Source: Tetracentron sinense (taxonomy: Eukaryota > Streptophyta > Magnoliopsida > Trochodendrales > Trochodendraceae). From it: 64,000 bases of DNA. The stretch lies in assembly GCA_015143295.1 (NCBI GenBank), contig CM026565.1:15684041-15748040 (forward strand), in the 5' to 3' direction. Under the pieces are notes generated by a model. That model saw only the letters and a list, made by a program, of their open reading frames with translations, searched no databases and was not told where the DNA came from. Positions 26,601 through 38,600 of this stretch are shown here, one piece after another. Position 1 is the first letter of the stretch; each line of letters starts with the position of its first letter. Position numbers and translations under genes: made by a program.

Positions 26601-29600
26601 GTGGGGATCGTTGTACTAGGGTATGTCCCAATAGAGCATTATTAGGAATAAATGAATATTGACTTGAGGGGTGGGGACCCCTGTACTTCGGTATGTTCCA
26701 ATAATACTTTGAGGGAAGTGTTCCCAAGACAGGTTGAGGAGTGGGGATCGTTGTACTTAGGTATGTCCCAATAGAGCTTGGTTTGGAATAAATGAATGTT
26801 GGCTTTAGGGGTGGGGACTCCTGTACTTCGGTATGTTCCAACAATATTTTGAGGGAAGTGTTCCCAAGACAGGTTGAGGAGTGTGGATCGTTGTACTTAG
26901 GTATGTCCCAATAGAGTTTGGTTTGGAATAAATGAATGTTGGCTTGAGGAGTGGGGACCTCTGTACTTTGGTATGTTCCAACAAGACTTTGAGGGAGGTA
27001 TGTCCTAAGACAGGTTGAGGAATGGGGATCGTTGTACTTAGGTATATCCCAAGACAGGTTGAGGAGTGGGGATTGTTGTACTTAGGTATGTCTCAATAGA
27101 GCTTGGGTGAGAGTGACAAATACCCTAATAGGGTGGTGATCTTTGTATCTAGGTATATCCCATGGGGGCGGTGACCTTGTACTCAGGTATGCCCTGGTAA
27201 AGATCGAATATGATGTTGTACCATAAAGGATGGTGACTTATTACTTTATTATGTTCCAACAATGCTTTGAGGGGTGAGGAATTATATACTTCGGTATGTT
27301 CTAACAAGACTTTGAGGGAGGTATGTTCCAAGACAGGTTGAGGAATGAGGATCACTGTACTTAGGTATGTCCCAAGACAGGTTGAGGAATGTGAATCACT
27401 GTACTTAGGTATGTCCTGAGATGGTACAAGTTGTTATTTTGTGTTGAGTCTAGGGACTCAAGATTGTACGGAGTCTAAGGACTCAAGATGGTACGGAGTC
27501 TAAGGACTTAAGGTTTGATTTCATTGGGTGTAAGCTCGGTTGATCGGTAGTTATCATGGTGGTATGAGACGCCATGGTAACAAGGTTTTTCGATGGTAAC
27601 GGATTCTGAAATGGATAACGAGTCTGCGGACTCAAGAATCGAACGTGAGAAGTTATCTGGAACGGTGACCTAGTGTCGTGGACGATGATTGAGTGAACTT
27701 GACAATTAGAGGTTGGGAACCTCGAAAGAGGGTGAAATAGCCCTGAGTAACCTCGGGTCATGAATTACAATTTATATATAATATGAGAATTGAACTGTAA
27801 TACTATATCGTTATTGATGGTTGTTACTATATGGAAAATAGTCTAGATGGATTGTGGATTTTGTTGGGCTCTATGGCTCATACCTCATTTTATGTCTTCA
27901 GATTCTGAAGCGATTATGGCGCCATTTGTAGAAAGTGTACCGGCACATTTATGGCGCCAAAAATATAGGCTACTGTAGCTAGTGAGGTAACGCATTTGCT
28001 TATGATAGATTATTGTGATGACCAATTGTTATTGTTTATGTAAGCTCTTGCTTAAAAGTTTAAAAATTCTCGCATTTTCGCGGGTAAAGTCTTTCGCATG
28101 TGTGGTTATGACAAACGGGCATGCGTCTTGGAACGCGATTCCTTAGGCATGCTTCCTCGAGCAGACTCGCTTCCTAGGAAGCTCGCTCGCTCCGTCTATA
28201 GCCTAAATTGTAGACGCTAAGCAAGTATCGTCGGTTTGGAAACTAAGGCATCTACTTTTCCACTAAAATCTCATGTAAGATAAAATTAAAGGTATAACTA
28301 CCCATAATAATATAATAGGAATAAGGAGATTATATCTCATTTCTCGCTTCCTATTTCCTAAGGTTTTTTTGAGCCTCGCTTCCCGCATCTCGTTTTTGCT
28401 TCTCGCTATGGTAATTATGATTCAGAGCTTACTTTGTTGAACATGGAATTATTCACCAAAACAATTGTGTATACACTCCACAACAGAATGAAGTGGCGGA
28501 ACGAAAGAACTTTCATTTGCTTGAGGTTGTTTGAAGTTTGTTACTACAGATGAAAGTTGAAAAAAAGTTTTGGTCTGAAGCAGTGCTTACAACGGCGTAT
28601 TTGATTAATCGGATGCCCTCCTGGGTTTTGGATTTCAAGTCTTCTCTTCGGTTATTGCGACCTGAGAGTCTTCTTTTTAGTCTTCCGCTTCGTGTCTTTG
28701 GCTATGCTTGTTTCCTTAATATAGTGGGTCCAAACCGTTTTAAGTTGGATCCTAAATCCATCAAATGTCTGTTCTTAGAGTATTCCTCTACACAGAAGGG
28801 GTTTAAGGTGTTTGATCCCTTGACAGGTAAGAGGTTCATTTCTTGAAGAGATACCAATTCCAGTTCTTGTTCTCAGAGAATAACCTTTTGTTCCGTTGTT
28901 GTCCTCTTTTGATAACACTACAAAGAAGGAAAATGAGCTGAAGACATATTCTAGACGTTCCAAGATGGAGCTTCAATCAACTGAACAATACTCTCAACAT
29001 ACCGTTGTGGATCCAGGTCCATCTCCTACTTTTCCAGTTGCTCTCAGTCCAGGTAATTCTTCATCTTTATCCAACGATATTGATTTTGATGCTCCTATTG
29101 CTTTACTAAAAAAGAAACACACTTATACATCTCATCCTATCTCTAACTTTGTTTCTTATGAATCTTGTTCTCCAACTATTCTTAGTTTTGTCTCATCTTT
29201 GTCTTTAATATCTATTCTATCAAGAGTCACAGATGCATTGCAACACCCTAAGTGGAAGGAAGCAATGTGGGAGGAAATGAAGGCACTCATAAAAAATAAT
29301 ACATGAGAACTTGTTGATGCTCCTAGGGACAAGAAGCTGGTTGGATGCATGTGAGTTTATATTGTAAATACAAGACTGATGGTACTGTTGACAGATACAA
29401 AGCAAGGTTGGTCGCTAAAGGATTCACATAGACCTACGAGATCGATTATCAGGAAACATTTGCTCCTGTAGCCAAGATTAATACAATCAGAATTCTTCTT
29501 TTGGTAGCAGCAAATTAGTTGTGGCCTCTCTTTCAGCTAGATGCGAAGAACACTTTTCTTAATGGAGATCTCCAAGAAGAAGTTTATATGGCTTTACCTC

Positions 29601-32600
29601 CTGGGTTGAATGTTCAAAATGAGAAGGGTAAAGTTTGTCGTTTGAAGAAGGCAATGCATGACTTTAAACAGTCTCCTAAGGCTTGGTTTGAAAGGTTTAG
29701 TGGAGCTGTGAAGAAGTTTGGGTATACTCAATGTCACTCAGATCATACATTGTTTGTGAAACATTTGGGAAACACAACTACAACATTTCCAGTGTATGTA
29801 GATGATATCGTTATAATTGGAGATAACCAGGGGAGATACAGTATCTTAAGGATCTTCTGGCCAAAGAGTGAGATTAAAGATTTGGGTTTACTCAGGTATT
29901 TCCTTGGGATTGAAGTTGCCCACTCAAGGAATGAGATCTTCATATCTCAGAGAAAATATATCCTTGATCTGTTGGAAGACACTGGAAATCTTGGCTCAAA
30001 ACTTGTAGCAACTCCTATGAAAGCTAATATTAAGCTTAACTATTAGAGTGGTGAATTACTCGAAGATGTTGGTATTTTTCAGAAACTTGTTGGTAGGTTG
30101 ATTTACTTATCTTTGATTTGTCTTGATATTGCTTATGCAGTGAGTGCAATCAGTTAGTTAATACATAATGCTAGGACTATACACCTTGAGGTTGCAGAAC
30201 GAATTTTGAGATACTTAAAGTCTTCATCAGGACGAGGGTTATTATTCAGATGGAATGAGTGCTTGAAGGTAGAAGTGTATACAGAATCTGATTGGGCTGG
30301 GTTAGTAAGAGATTGTTGACCTACATCAGGCTATTGCGCCATGGTTGGTGGAAATTTGGTTATCTGGAGAAGTAAGAAGCAGTCTGTGGTTGCACGGTCT
30401 AGTGCTGAAGCAGAGTACAGAGCCATGGCTCAGAGAGCCTATGAGTTATTGTGGATTAAGACCTTGATGAAAGAACTGGGTTTCTCAAACCCTTCAGAGA
30501 TGACACTATTGTGATAATAGAGCTACTTTAGCATTGCACATAACCTAGTACAACATGATAGGACTAAACATATTGAAGTTGGCAAACATTTCATCAGAGA
30601 GAAGATATGTTCGAAGATAATTAGTCTTGTCTTTGTAAGAACAGAAGACCAGTTAGCAGATGTTCTTACGAAGGCGGTTGCTTCATCACGTCATCATGGG
30701 CTCATTGGCAAGCTTGGCATGCTGGACATTTATGCCTCGCTTGAGGGGGAGTGTCGTAATGGGCCATCTAAATAAGCCCATTACAACTTTATTATCTAGT
30801 TACTATTTTATGTTTTATTGTCTATTGTCTTTTATGTAACTAAGGACTTTTATGTCCTTTCATTCTATTAGTAATATAAAAGAATAATTAAAGGGATGGA
30901 GACATTAATTCCATACCTATTCCCCTTTCTTCTTCCTCTTCTCCTCTTTATCTCTTTCCATAAACCCTAGTTTACTATTCCTAATTTTCTACTATCACAA
31001 AAAAGGAAGATAGTGAGGAGGGTGTTACCTATTAAACTAGAGTTGAGTATCTAAAGAGGAGATGTGCTTTTAGAGTGTTGTGTGAGCTATGCATTCTAGT
31101 TAATCTTAAGGGAAAATTTGATAAAACAGCAATAACACAATTTGAATCCTGTTTTGTTGTTCCTCTCTATTAAAACCCCGACAAAAAGACAACTATGTTT
31201 TATTGAATAAAATGTTAAAACAACCAAGAACCAACATATTAAATAGAATGAGTTTAGCTAAGCTGAGGATATTTAGATGGATGAGTGGAAATACTAACTA
31301 GAAATGAATGGATTAACTAATTAGAAATGAGTGGAAGTACTAAATTAGAATGAGCACGTTTGAGAGAATCTGAGTAGCTCCGATAAATGATAAAATAAGA
31401 AGAATTGATTGAGATGGTTTGGACATGTTTAATGAAGACCAATGACCACTATTGAGGAATGAATTTCTGCAAGTTGAAGGCTCTAAAATACCCTTGACGA
31501 AGAAAAACCTCAAAAAACCAAAGTTTTTTTTTTTTACATCGTTCTCCTTTTTTTTTGTTTTGTTTTGATTGGTAAAGGATGTATTTATTAAGAAGGAGAA
31601 AGTCTAGCAGTTTACAGAGATGTAAACTAAGAACAAGCAGAAGCAATCAACCACATAACAGGGAAGAGAGGAAGAAAGAAAAAACAAGCAAACAACCACT
31701 CAAGCTAACAAAAAGCTATATTGTCTCCTCATAGCGCCAGGGTGTCCCTCACGACCTGACCCAATTGATTTATGGAGCTCTAGTCCACAATCAGATGTCG
31801 CACCCGAGTCAGAATTCTGTGATCTAGGGATACTGAATTGTCGAAAATACGACCATTCCGCTCTTTCCAAATAGACCTCGAGATATCAGCAGGCAAAATA
31901 GACCAGATTAGCTCCTTAGCGCCCACCAAAGCCATCAACCACCAACTAGATAAGAAGCTCATAAAGGAATAAGGGAAGACCCACTCCACGCCCATTCTAG
32001 CCAAGAAGAAAGCCCAGAGCTGAAAGACAACCGGACAGTGCAGGAGTAAATGATTCACAAACTCTTACGCATTCAGGCACAAGTAGCATTGGTTGGCTAA
32101 GCTCCACTCTCGCCTCTTCAAATGATCCAAAGTAAGAATTTTATCTAGTGTCGTGGATCAGAGAAAGAAAAATACTGTAGAAGGAACATGGTTAGGCCAG
32201 ACAGCCTTATGAGGAAATGAGCTCAAAAGTGGAGGGTTAAAGGACCGTAAGAGTGATCGCACTGAAAATCGATCGCTGTTGCTTCAGGACCAAACCCTAC
32301 AATCTTTAATCTGAGTTCTAGGGACAGAGGAACATAACCGAGCCAAAAGTCTTTGCATCTCCTCAATTTCCCAATCGTTTAAATCTCTTCTAAGTCTAGG
32401 ACGCCAAATTGGATCACTCCCCAACCTCTCAACACACTCGTCAATCGAGGCCCTCCTATTGGTGGCCAGGCGAAAAATGGAACGAAAATATCTCGAAGTC
32501 TCGACGGACCGCACCAGACATCATTCCAAAACTGGATGTCATTTCCCAGTTTAAACCTAGTGAAAGGCTCTAAGGATGAAGCTACACCCATGATTCCTTT

Positions 32601-35600
32601 CCAAAGGCCCACCTTGCGGGGGCCTTTGACCCCCTTAGACAACCAAGGTGATGGTAGACCATACTGGGCTACGATGACCTTCCGCCAAAGACACTCACGC
32701 TGCTCACCGAACTGCCACATCCATTTACCCAGAAGTGTCTTGTTCATTGCACTGAGTGGAATAATGTTTAGGTTCCCAGCCTCAAGCAAAACTCGCTTTC
32801 GTGCGGGTTGTTGCTTTGGAAGCTTAGCACATTTCAACATCAATTTCCATGAACTCCATTTCACTTATTCATGAGTTCTCTGAATCAGGTTTTCTAACCC
32901 ATTTGATAAGATAATGATAGTATGAACCCGCCCTAGTTCTGATTTCTCGCACTTGGATTACCCTTTCAACCTTCTCTTTTGCCTTATTGAGAATTTAGTC
33001 AAGTAACTTCCCCTCAACCGATCTTGTGCTAGGTTTAATATCACCATGATAAGATCAGCCACATTGAAGGTAGGAGATATGTCGAGGTTATGAGGAAGTT
33101 CAACCTCATATGCATTCTCTCCGAACTTGTGAATTATCTTGCATGGACCAAATTTTCTTGTTTTTCAACATATGATTAGTACCAGTAGGAAACCTTTCTC
33201 TTCGAAGAAATACCATGACCCAGTGTCCAACTTGATAATTTTTGTATCTCTTATGTCGATCACTCGCCTCCTTATATCGTTGATTCATCTCCACCAATTT
33301 TTGACGAACTTGATCTTGAATTTCCTTAAGATTTTCAGCATATGCAATCACATCATCACCAACACGAGGCTGACCTGTTACGTCCAAGAGATCAACAACC
33401 TGATTTGGATTTCGTCCATATATAATATCAAAAGGGCTCTTTCCTGTGGACCTATTCACGGAATTGTTATAAGCGAATTCAGCTTGTGCTAAAGTCAGAT
33501 CCCATTGTCGGATATTGTCCTTTGCAAGACAACGCAATAGGTTTCCCAAACTCCGCTTCACCACGTTCGTTTGCCCATCTATTTGAGGGTGATAAGCACT
33601 TCTGTATTGTAATTTAGTAGCGAAGAGCTTCCACAGAGTCCTCCAAAAATGACTTAGAAACTTCGTGTCTCTATAAGATGTGATAGTCTTTGGAACACCG
33701 TGGAGTCTTACCACTTTTCGAAAGAACAGACTTGCCATGGGTGTAGCATGTAAAGTCTTCTTGCACGCAATAAGTGTGCCATTTTGGAAAAACAATCAAC
33801 AACAACGAATATTGAATCCATACCTCTTGCTGTCCATGGTAATCCCAAGACAAAATCCATACTAATGTCAACCCAAGGGGCTGTAGGGATTGGTAATGGG
33901 GTATATAACCTGATATTCTGCTGCTGCCCCTTTGAAATTTGGCATGTACGACTTGTCATGTTTATAGACATCCCATTGCAAAGTGGGTCAAAAATACCTT
34001 TCAACAACTAAATGGAGGGTCTTACTTCTATCAAAGTGACCTCCCAAACCACCTTCATGCAAAATTAGGAATTCTCGTAATGCCTCCTCTAGTATGCACA
34101 ATTTGGTTCCCTTGAATAGATAACCATCACTGAAAGTAAACTCAGCCATTACCTTGTAATCCCTAATCTCACATTTCTCAACTATATTTTTGAAATAAGG
34201 ATCATTCTCGTATTGTTCTTTAATTACATCCAACCCAATAACGCATGTAGCCATAGTTTTCAACAAATAAACCCTCTGGCTTAAGGTATCAACTACTTTG
34301 TTTTGCAAATCAGCTTTGTATCACAACATGAAGATATACTCTTGTAAAAATGCCACCCATTTTGCATGCCTTCTACTTTGTTTCCATTGGGAATTGAGAA
34401 ATCTTAAGGCTTCATGATCTGAGTGCAAAATGAATTCTCTTTGAATCAAGTAATGCCTCTAAAACATCAAAGCTTGGAATATGGCATTGAACTCTATGTC
34501 ATAAGTGGAATAGTTTTGCCGTGCTCTATTGAGTTTCTCACTGAAATAGACAATTGGTCTTCCTTCTTGGCTCAACACAGCCCCAATACCCACCTTTGAT
34601 GCATTGCAATCTACTTTGAACACTTTATCAAAATTTGGTAGAGCTAGAACCGGTGCTTCCGTCATTCTCTTGACTTCTTGAAAACTTTCTTAAGCCTGAG
34701 GATTCCAGCTATAACTTCCACCCTTAAGATACTTGGTAATAGGTGCCACTATGGTATTGAAGTTCTTGATGAATCTTCTATAAAATGTTGCCAGCCTATG
34801 GAAACTTCTAATCTCAGTTAATGTTTTCGGTGTAGGACAACTTGTGATAGCTTGTATTTTCGATTGACCAACCTCCACACCTTTAGATGATACCACAAAT
34901 CCCAAAAACTCCAGTTTATCAACCATGAAGGCACACTTTTTAAGGTTGGCATAAATCTGATTCTGTCTTAAAAGTTGTAAAACAACCTTCAAGTGTTCAA
35001 CATGTGTCATGTAGTCCTTGCTGTAAATCAATATATCGTCGAAGTAAACCACCAGGCTTGAGAACTTGATTCATGACTCATGAAAGTGCTAGGTGCATTG
35101 GAGAGTCCAAACGGCATAACCATCCATTCATAAAGCCCATCTTTGGTTTTGAAAGCTTTTTTCCACTTATCTCCTTCCCGGATTCTTATTTGGTGGTACC
35201 CACTATTCAAATCCACGTTAGAGAATACTTGAGAATCAGATAACATGTCAAGGATATCATCGAGCCTTGGTATCGGAAACGTACTTGATAGTTATCTTGT
35301 TTATAGCCCTACTATTTGCACACATCCTCCAAGACCCATCCTTTTTTGGCGTGAGTAATGCGGGTACAACACATGGACTTAAACTCTCTCAAATAAATCC
35401 CTTATTTAGAAGTTCAAAAACCTGTCTTTGGAGTTCCACATGCTCCTTTGGACTCATTCTGTAATTAGGAAGGTTTGGTAGGACAACTCCTGACACCAAA
35501 TCGATGTGGTGTTGAATTTCCAACATTGGAGGTAACCCTTTAGGTAGATATTTAGGCATGACATCTTTAAAGTCATCTAATAACTCCTTTACTCTTTCAG

Positions 35601-38600
35601 GTATTGGTTGTGGACTAATTTCCTCATTCCCGACTAATACATATACTATTCCTCTATCTTTGGTTTCTTCAACAAAATCATTGACATTCAAGAATGTAGA
35701 ACTTCCAGTTTCCCTCTTGACGATGACATCTTCCTTCATCGGTTTTAGCACAAACTTCTTACCATTCAAGAAGAAAGAATAGGTACTCTTGTCACCTTGA
35801 TGCTCATTTTTTCGATCATATTGCCAAGGACGACCCAAAAGAATGTGACATGCATCCATTGGGACAACATCGCACCACACCGACTTTAAATGAATTCCCA
35901 ATTGGAAAATTGACAAGAATTAGATGAGACAATAACCTCGTTGCCTTTTTTGAACCAAAGAATGCGGTAAGGTTGTGGATGCTTCGGTAAGGTTGTGGAT
36001 GCTTCACTGTTTTTAGCTGTAACTTGTCCACCATCTCTTGAGCCACCAAATTTTCACTACTTCCACTAATGATTAAGTTGCAAAGTTTTCCTCCCGCGGT
36101 AGATTGAGTACGAAAGATGTTTTTATGCAGCCAATCATCTTTCGACTTTGTTAGTGGTGCAAGCATGGATTGTCGGATGACTAGGGTTTCACCAACTATG
36201 TCGGCATCAAGATCTTCTTCCACATCATTAGACTCATGAGTGTCTTCATACTAATTTTCATCATCTTTATTTGCAGAATTTTCTTCAAGTTCCTTTTCTT
36301 GATCCTCTGCTAGATTGACTTGAGCTTCACCCTTTCTCCTTGGACAGTCATTTGATCTATGTCCAATTACTGAACACCTGTAACACTTGATGGCCCCTTG
36401 GCCTTGGAAATTGCCATTCCCTTGATCACCTCTTCCATTAGTAGGATTTGGTTGGCTGTTAGGACGGGTAGGAGCCATTGCTCGTCTTCTTTGGTTGACA
36501 TTTTCCCCACGGCTAGATGTTGCATCCCCACTACGTTCAGTCCCCATCTTTTTAGTAACACCACATGTGAGTTTGGCTTTAACTTTTAGCGCAAGCTGAT
36601 AGGCATTACTCACTTCGAAGAAGTGATGCAGCCCTATCTCGTCTTGTATGGCCAACCGTAGGCCTATTCCTTTGGGCTTCACTCTTGGCTAGGCCAGTGT
36701 AGTTAAGGCGTCGCCTAGGCGATTTTGGGCCTGCATCACCTTGGCGCCCCTCTAGGCGGGCAATCCTAGTTAAATTTTTTTTTTTTCTTTGCTTTAAAAA
36801 ATCCAAAATTTCCCAATAAATAAATAAATAATATAAAAATATATAATGAAGTAGTAATAAGATTCTTAGGCAATCGTAGAGGGCTTTGCCTAATATTATA
36901 CCTGGACAATGACACGAATTTGAGTATTTTGCCTAGATTTTGAAATTTTTAATACTCCACTATGTTAACATGTCTTTGGTTATGTGATGAATAATTGTAA
37001 TAGACTTTTTATTTTATGTTTTTGTGGAATGTGGGTGTAGAGTTTTGGTCTTTTGGATGTTATATATATACGTGATATATATATATTTATATTAAATTTA
37101 TCGCCTAGGCCACGCCTAGGCATCGCCTCGCCTAGCCGGGGTTAATCGCCTAGGCATCGCCTAGACGCCTTGACTACACTGGGCTAGGCTATGTCTTAAC
37201 GAAACTTTATGGAACTCTGAGTGTATTCATTAACAGTTTTATCATGCTGCCACATATTTTGTACCTTATGGTATAAGCTTTGCTCATAATCTTGGGGAAG
37301 AAATTGAACCTTCAACTTCTCCTTCATTTTGTCTCATCTTCTTATCTTTCCCTTTCCCCTTCACGATCATTTTGGTAATGCTTCCACCATGTAGAAGCTG
37401 GTCCTCTAAGTTTTGCACCAACAAGTTTTACTTTTGTTTCTTCCGGGATTTCTTTCCAATCAAAATAGCTCTCTAAACTGTCCAACTAGTCCAAGAAATC
37501 TTCAGCTTCCATTTCACCAACAAAATCTGAAATCTGAACTTGTACACCATACTCTTTGGCATTTTGTAGAGCACGTACAATGCGATCGTCCCATCGTTGT
37601 GGTCTTTCGTTGCGTCTCATAGGCCTATCAATTTCCGCTCTACTCTCATCACTAGAGTTAGCATCTTCCCTTTGATTCATTGAATCATCATCATTTGTTG
37701 CCCTCCTCATACGACAATAATTTCTGTCACCATCACTATGCTGATCGACGGCTATTACACGTATCACCATTTGCGTGAGTTGCTGCATGTCCCTAAACAT
37801 CTCATAAGTTATTGCATTTCTGCCTCCTCTACCATGATTTCCACTTGCACCTCTTGCAGCCATAACCGACGTAATTTCTCACCCCAAGAAAGGAATAAAG
37901 TAGACGAACAGCCACAAGGAGCAAACTTGCTCTGATACCACTTCATGTAAATAAAAGGGTAGAATAGCAAGCAAGAATTTGAATAACACAATAACTTGTA
38001 ACATTTAAAATAAGCTTTCAACTACCCATAAACACTACTTCAAAATCTGGTAAAACAAATGGGAGTACCTTAAACAAAGCTGCTGGAAAACCGAAAACAG
38101 AAAAGGATGAGAGTTCCTCTCGTGTCAAGATGGTGCGTAGAGGAGTCGATCAAGCCACAGATGAAAGTGACCTTGAATACTCTTTAATACCTTACTGGAA
38201 ATTGCATTACAACCACTATTTTGAAGGATAAATGGACCCTTTAGTGTGAAACGCAGCGACAAGGCTGTTGGAACGTCTCGGAGCTTTAAGTGTCACAAAG
38301 GAAATTCCCAATCTCTCAAAACCCTAGCTGGAGGGGAGTCTTTCTTGTAGAGCAGGAGACCCCTTATATACCACTTATACAAGAAACACCCAAATTTTTT
38401 TTAAAATTAGAAATAAGACCCCACATGTGAACAAATGACTAAACAAACCTCCCTCACAAGTTCTGGACATAATTTAAAAGAGACCAAAACCCGAAAAGAC
38501 AGAAATACCCTTGATTTAAAAAAACTCAAAAAACCATTTTTTTTTACATCAATGAGCAACAAATAGAAGATAGAGAGATAGGAGGGATGGGGTTAGATAC

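Larger units (their letters stand above)
15082..28149 (+). mobile_element. Ty3/gypsy element B nested in the copia element
   Basis: Plus-strand element with a partial left LTR (15082-15516), a primer-binding site (15519-15530), gag (from about 15845, continuing 22392-23240), a polypurine tract (about 23670-23684) and a very long right LTR (23685-28149). No pol-type sequence is recognisable between gag and the polypurine tract. A 6.5-kb LINE is inserted in the gag region. The overlapping LTR parts differ by roughly 10% by eye. The element is broken and could not move by itself. It shares LTR end style and layout with element A. Confidence 0.8.
23685..28149 (+). repeat. Right LTR of element B (about 4.5 kb)
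   Basis: Begins TATAACAACCCAAG after the polypurine tract. A TATA box lies at 24421, then a GA-rich leader with the phrase GAGCGCGTTGGCGGTGTCCG, also present in reverse in element A's LTR near 2147-2165. It carries two tandem arrays and a small LINE copy. The right limit is set by loss of match to the left LTR part after CGATTCCTTAGG. Confidence 0.75.
13589..30993 (+). mobile_element. Ty1/copia retrotransposon, split by nested insertion
   Basis: Two 240-250 bp LTRs (13589-13836, 30752-30993) flank a plus-strand copia element. Next to the left LTR is the primer-binding site; next to the right LTR is the polypurine tract CTTGAGGGGGAG. Order of recognisable parts is gag-like end, GAG-pre-integrase, integrase, reverse transcriptase, RNase H, which is the copia order. 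A Ty3/gypsy element (B) and other sequence lie between the pre-integrase part and the integrase part. Flanking 5-mers are TTCAC and ATCAC. The LTRs differ at roughly 6% of positions by eye, so it is a moderately old fossil; it is broken in several places. It sits in the 32-kb CENP-O intron in the gene's own direction. Confidence 0.85.
31483..38548 (-). mobile_element. Ty3/gypsy chromovirus-like element C
   Basis: Minus-strand element: 5' LTR at 37946-38548, primer-binding site at 37932-37943, gag, protease, reverse transcriptase, RNase H and integrase in gypsy order, then a purine-rich tract and a short 3' LTR part (31483-31538). The end of integrase has a chromodomain-like phrase (HYLIKW). 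A LINE and a hAT MITE are inserted in it. It is broken in many places. It lies against the direction of the CENP-O gene. Confidence 0.85.

Noticed and set aside
26153-26844. Minus-strand frames of 145 and 185 codons with repeated phrases
   Set aside because: They follow the 140-bp tandem array; any open frame in such an array is automatically long and repetitive.
26100-27420. CRISPR-like regular array
   Set aside because: Units are contiguous and fully repetitive without unique spacers, in a plant LTR.
37060-37090. (TA)n stretch as a possible regulatory site
   Set aside because: It is the AT-rich core of the MITE at 36695-37181.
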